Notes under the pieces: generated by a model
What the model was told of the DNA's origin: nothing
The model's input: the letters and a program-made list of their open reading frames with translations, nothing else
Database searches by the model: none
Position numbers and translations under genes: made by a program
DNA from: Dysgonamonadaceae bacterium
GTDB taxonomy: Bacteria > Bacteroidota > Bacteroidia > Bacteroidales > Azobacteroidaceae
Length of the DNA: 58,155 nt
Assembly: GCA_031253625.1 (NCBI GenBank)
Contig: JAIRVZ010000096.1
Span: 1 to 58,155 of the forward strand
Direction of reading: 5' to 3'
Shown here: positions 56,755 to 58,155 of the stretch, piece after piece
Position numbering within the stretch: the first letter of the stretch is position 1
Layout of the letters: every line of letters starts with the position of its first letter

Positions 56755-58155
56755 TTTTGCATATTATCTACTTGTTTCAAATAACTTCTTACCGAACTTT
56801 TCACAAACCAAATCACGCAAAAAACAAGAAGAATTAAGAAGGCAAGAGCAAACAACCAAATGCCAACGCTCACATTGCCAAATCCCATGATTACGCCCAG
56901 CAAAGAACCCAATGTTCCTGTCGCGATAGCACAAAGCGGTATGATAATGTTTTCTTTGTAAAGCAAACTGAATATCCGTTTTTCATCAAATCCTAATGAG
57001 CGGTATAGCATTACTTCTTTTCTGCGGGCGATGATGTTTTTTCGAACAACAATGATGAAACTGAAAATTCCGAGCAGCAAGCCCAATCCTCCCAAAGTCA
57101 GAAAAATAGTGAGGTAAGTATCAGTAACGCTGTAAAACAGTTGCAAGCGTTCTCCGGTAGTCATTACCCGTACTCCGTAATTATTCAATGCTTGCGAAAT
57201 TAGCATTTTTGTTTCACTGATTTTGTCATCGGGTACTTTAATCAACATAATTTCGCTGCCTGAAATTTCGCTCCAGATTTCCGAAAACAAGGCTTTATCA
57301 ATCAATATAGAGCCTTGAAAAATGGAATTTGGAAGTGTTCCGGCTAAAACGATGGGAATGGTGTCGCCTTTTTCTCCCGTGTAGAAAATGGTGTCGCCTA
57401 ATTTTTTGCTCAGACTCCACTGCAAAACGGTTTCGTCAACTAATGCGGGATATACGGAATTTTCGGCAGTTTTGAATTCAATGTTTTTCAATTCGGCCAT
57501 ATCTATACCCAACACATTCGGAGTTACGACTTTATTCAAATTAAGACAACTCGCATCATCGGCACTGTATTTCAAAAGCTGTATGACCTGCGCATCTTTG
57601 GGTAAATCGGTCAATGCTAATTTAGCACGTCCTTCTTCGGTTTGGAGATTGTGATAAACCGGCACGGCAGTTTCGACCCAAAGAGAAAAACCACCTGTGG
57701 CTATGCGGATTTGAGAACTGTCGGCAAAACTGCGACGATTGAGTCCTACCGAAAAGACAATCAACACGCCACAAGTCAATGTGATGAACGACAGCAATGC
57801 CTGTCTTTTGTTATAAAATATCGAAGCCCATGTCAGTCTCCGTTTTTTGAACGCAGATGACGCGGATAACGCGGATTGTCGCGGATTTTTTAAATTATTA
57901 TCTGCGTAAATCTGCGTTATCCGCGTCATCTGCGTTCTTTTTAACGCCCGAATAATCCAAATATACAACAACGACATAGAGAGAGCGATGCCGACAGATA
58001 TCCCTATGGCGATGGTTGTTAAATCGGGATATACACGAAAACCATCGGTGTGTGTGGCACCTTTCCAAACCGTGCCGAGAAGATATAAAACCAAATAAGT
58101 ATAAAGTAGTCCGGCAATCACGCCTGCTATGGCAGAAACGAAAACAATCGGTGTA
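56751..58155 (-). CDS. FtsX family ABC permease, N terminus beyond the window
   Basis: The visible frame stays open to the window edge at 58155 (T-P-I-V-F-V-S-A-I-A-G before a GTG at 58121), so the true start lies outside. About 467 residues are seen. Two membrane segments are followed by a short cytoplasmic loop, another segment with S-F-I-T-L-T-C-G-V-L-I-V-F-S-V, a MacB-PCD-like periplasmic domain, and three FtsX segments with R-K-E-V-M-L-Y-R-S-L-G-F-D-E-K near 378. It is probably the C-terminal half of an 800-residue two-module permease. A palindromic repeat lies in frame at 57849-57937. Confidence 0.82.
   Translation of the reverse strand, partial: TPIVFVSAIAGVIAGLLYTYLVLYLLGTVWKGATHTDGFRVYPDLTTIAIGISVGIALSMSLLYIWIIRALKRTQMTRITQIYADNNLKNPRQSALSASSAFKKRRLTWASIFYNKRQALLSFITLTCGVLIVFSVGLNRRSFADSSQIRIATGGFSLWVETAVPVYHNLQTEEGRAKLALTDLPKDAQVIQLLKYSADDASCLNLNKVVTPNVLGIDMAELKNIEFKTAENSVYPALVDETVLQWSLSKKLGDTIFYTGEKGDTIPIVLAGTLPNSIFQGSILIDKALFSEIWSEISGSEIMLIKVPDDKISETKMLISQALNNYGVRVMTTGERLQLFYSVTDTYLTIFLTLGGLGLLLGIFSFIIVVRKNIIARRKEVMLYRSLGFDEKRIFSLLYKENIIIPLCAIATGTLGSLLGVIMGFGNVSVGIWLFALAFLILLVFCVIWFVKSSVRSYLKQVDNMQN
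57849..57937. repeat. Palindromic repeat inside the permease coding frame
   Basis: Arms of 29 bases (57849-57877 and 57909-57937) are reverse complements with one mismatch around a 31-base centre. Each arm carries tandem ACGCAGAT/ACGCGGAT-like words, as in dispersed intergenic repeats of Bacteroidota. Here it is translated in frame as about 30 residues (R-T-Q-M-T-R-I-T-Q to S-A-S-S-A-F) in the cytoplasmic loop of the permease. Confidence 0.88.

Overview
The window reads as chromosomal DNA of a Bacteroidota bacterium, most likely of the order Bacteroidales. The support is: (i) the Bacteroidota-type promoter TTTG-N19-TAnnTTTG, seen exactly ahead of the tRNA gene and ahead of the NfnA-type gene, with the -7 half ahead of many other genes; (ii) Bacteroidota-typical families (DUF5686/carboxypeptidase-regulatory outer-membrane protein, YfhO, the MacB-type efflux operon with tandem permeases, GTP-type PEPCK); (iii) a tRNA without an encoded CCA end; (iv) weak Shine-Dalgarno sequences. 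Family assignments come from reading motifs and were not checked by database search.

Layout. 1-4.3 kb: ClbS/DfsB-like protein, fmt, a CAT-anticodon tRNA with its own promoter and terminator, and a large DUF5686-type outer-membrane protein. 4.4-9.4 kb: an A+T-rich, tightly packed minus-strand cassette of four genes, in transcription order Dam-type adenine methyltransferase, calcineurin-like phosphoesterase, ORC/AAA-type ATPase, and an unrecognised protein with two Rossmann-like halves. This is the best candidate for an undescribed, defence-like system. 9.7-12.0 kb: an NfnAB/SudBA-type flavoprotein pair. 12.4-18.4 kb: a MacB-like tripartite efflux locus (ATPase, two FtsX permeases, adaptor, TolC-like channel); the channel gene has a sigma-54-like promoter of its own. 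18.4-20.1 kb: pheS and nth.

20.1-33.4 kb: a surface-polysaccharide locus with Wza-type export lipoprotein, WecG-type transferase, epimerase, glycosyltransferases, pyruvyl transferase, nitroreductase-fold protein, acetyltransferase, flippase, polymerase and Wzz. 33.7-35.3 kb: an MFS transporter. 35.3-43.1 kb: a second glycan cluster on the minus strand with its own flippase, plus a secreted lipoprotein. 43.1-47.5 kb: an archaeal-type ATPase, pckG and a SerA-like dehydrogenase. 47.6-51.4 kb: a sigma-54 response regulator and hybrid histidine kinase pair. 51.5-58.2 kb: a YfhO membrane protein, a DUF4328 protein, a small membrane protein, a GNAT acetyltransferase, a GT2, and an FtsX permease cut by the window end.

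The glycan genes together could supply synthesis, modification, flipping, polymerisation, length control and export of one or two surface polysaccharides, but no initiating undecaprenyl-phosphate sugar transferase is visible here. Three kinds of inverted repeat sit in or next to genes: a 26-bp repeat inside the efflux operon, a repeat near 47.5 kb, and a 29-bp-arm palindrome lying in frame inside the last permease gene.
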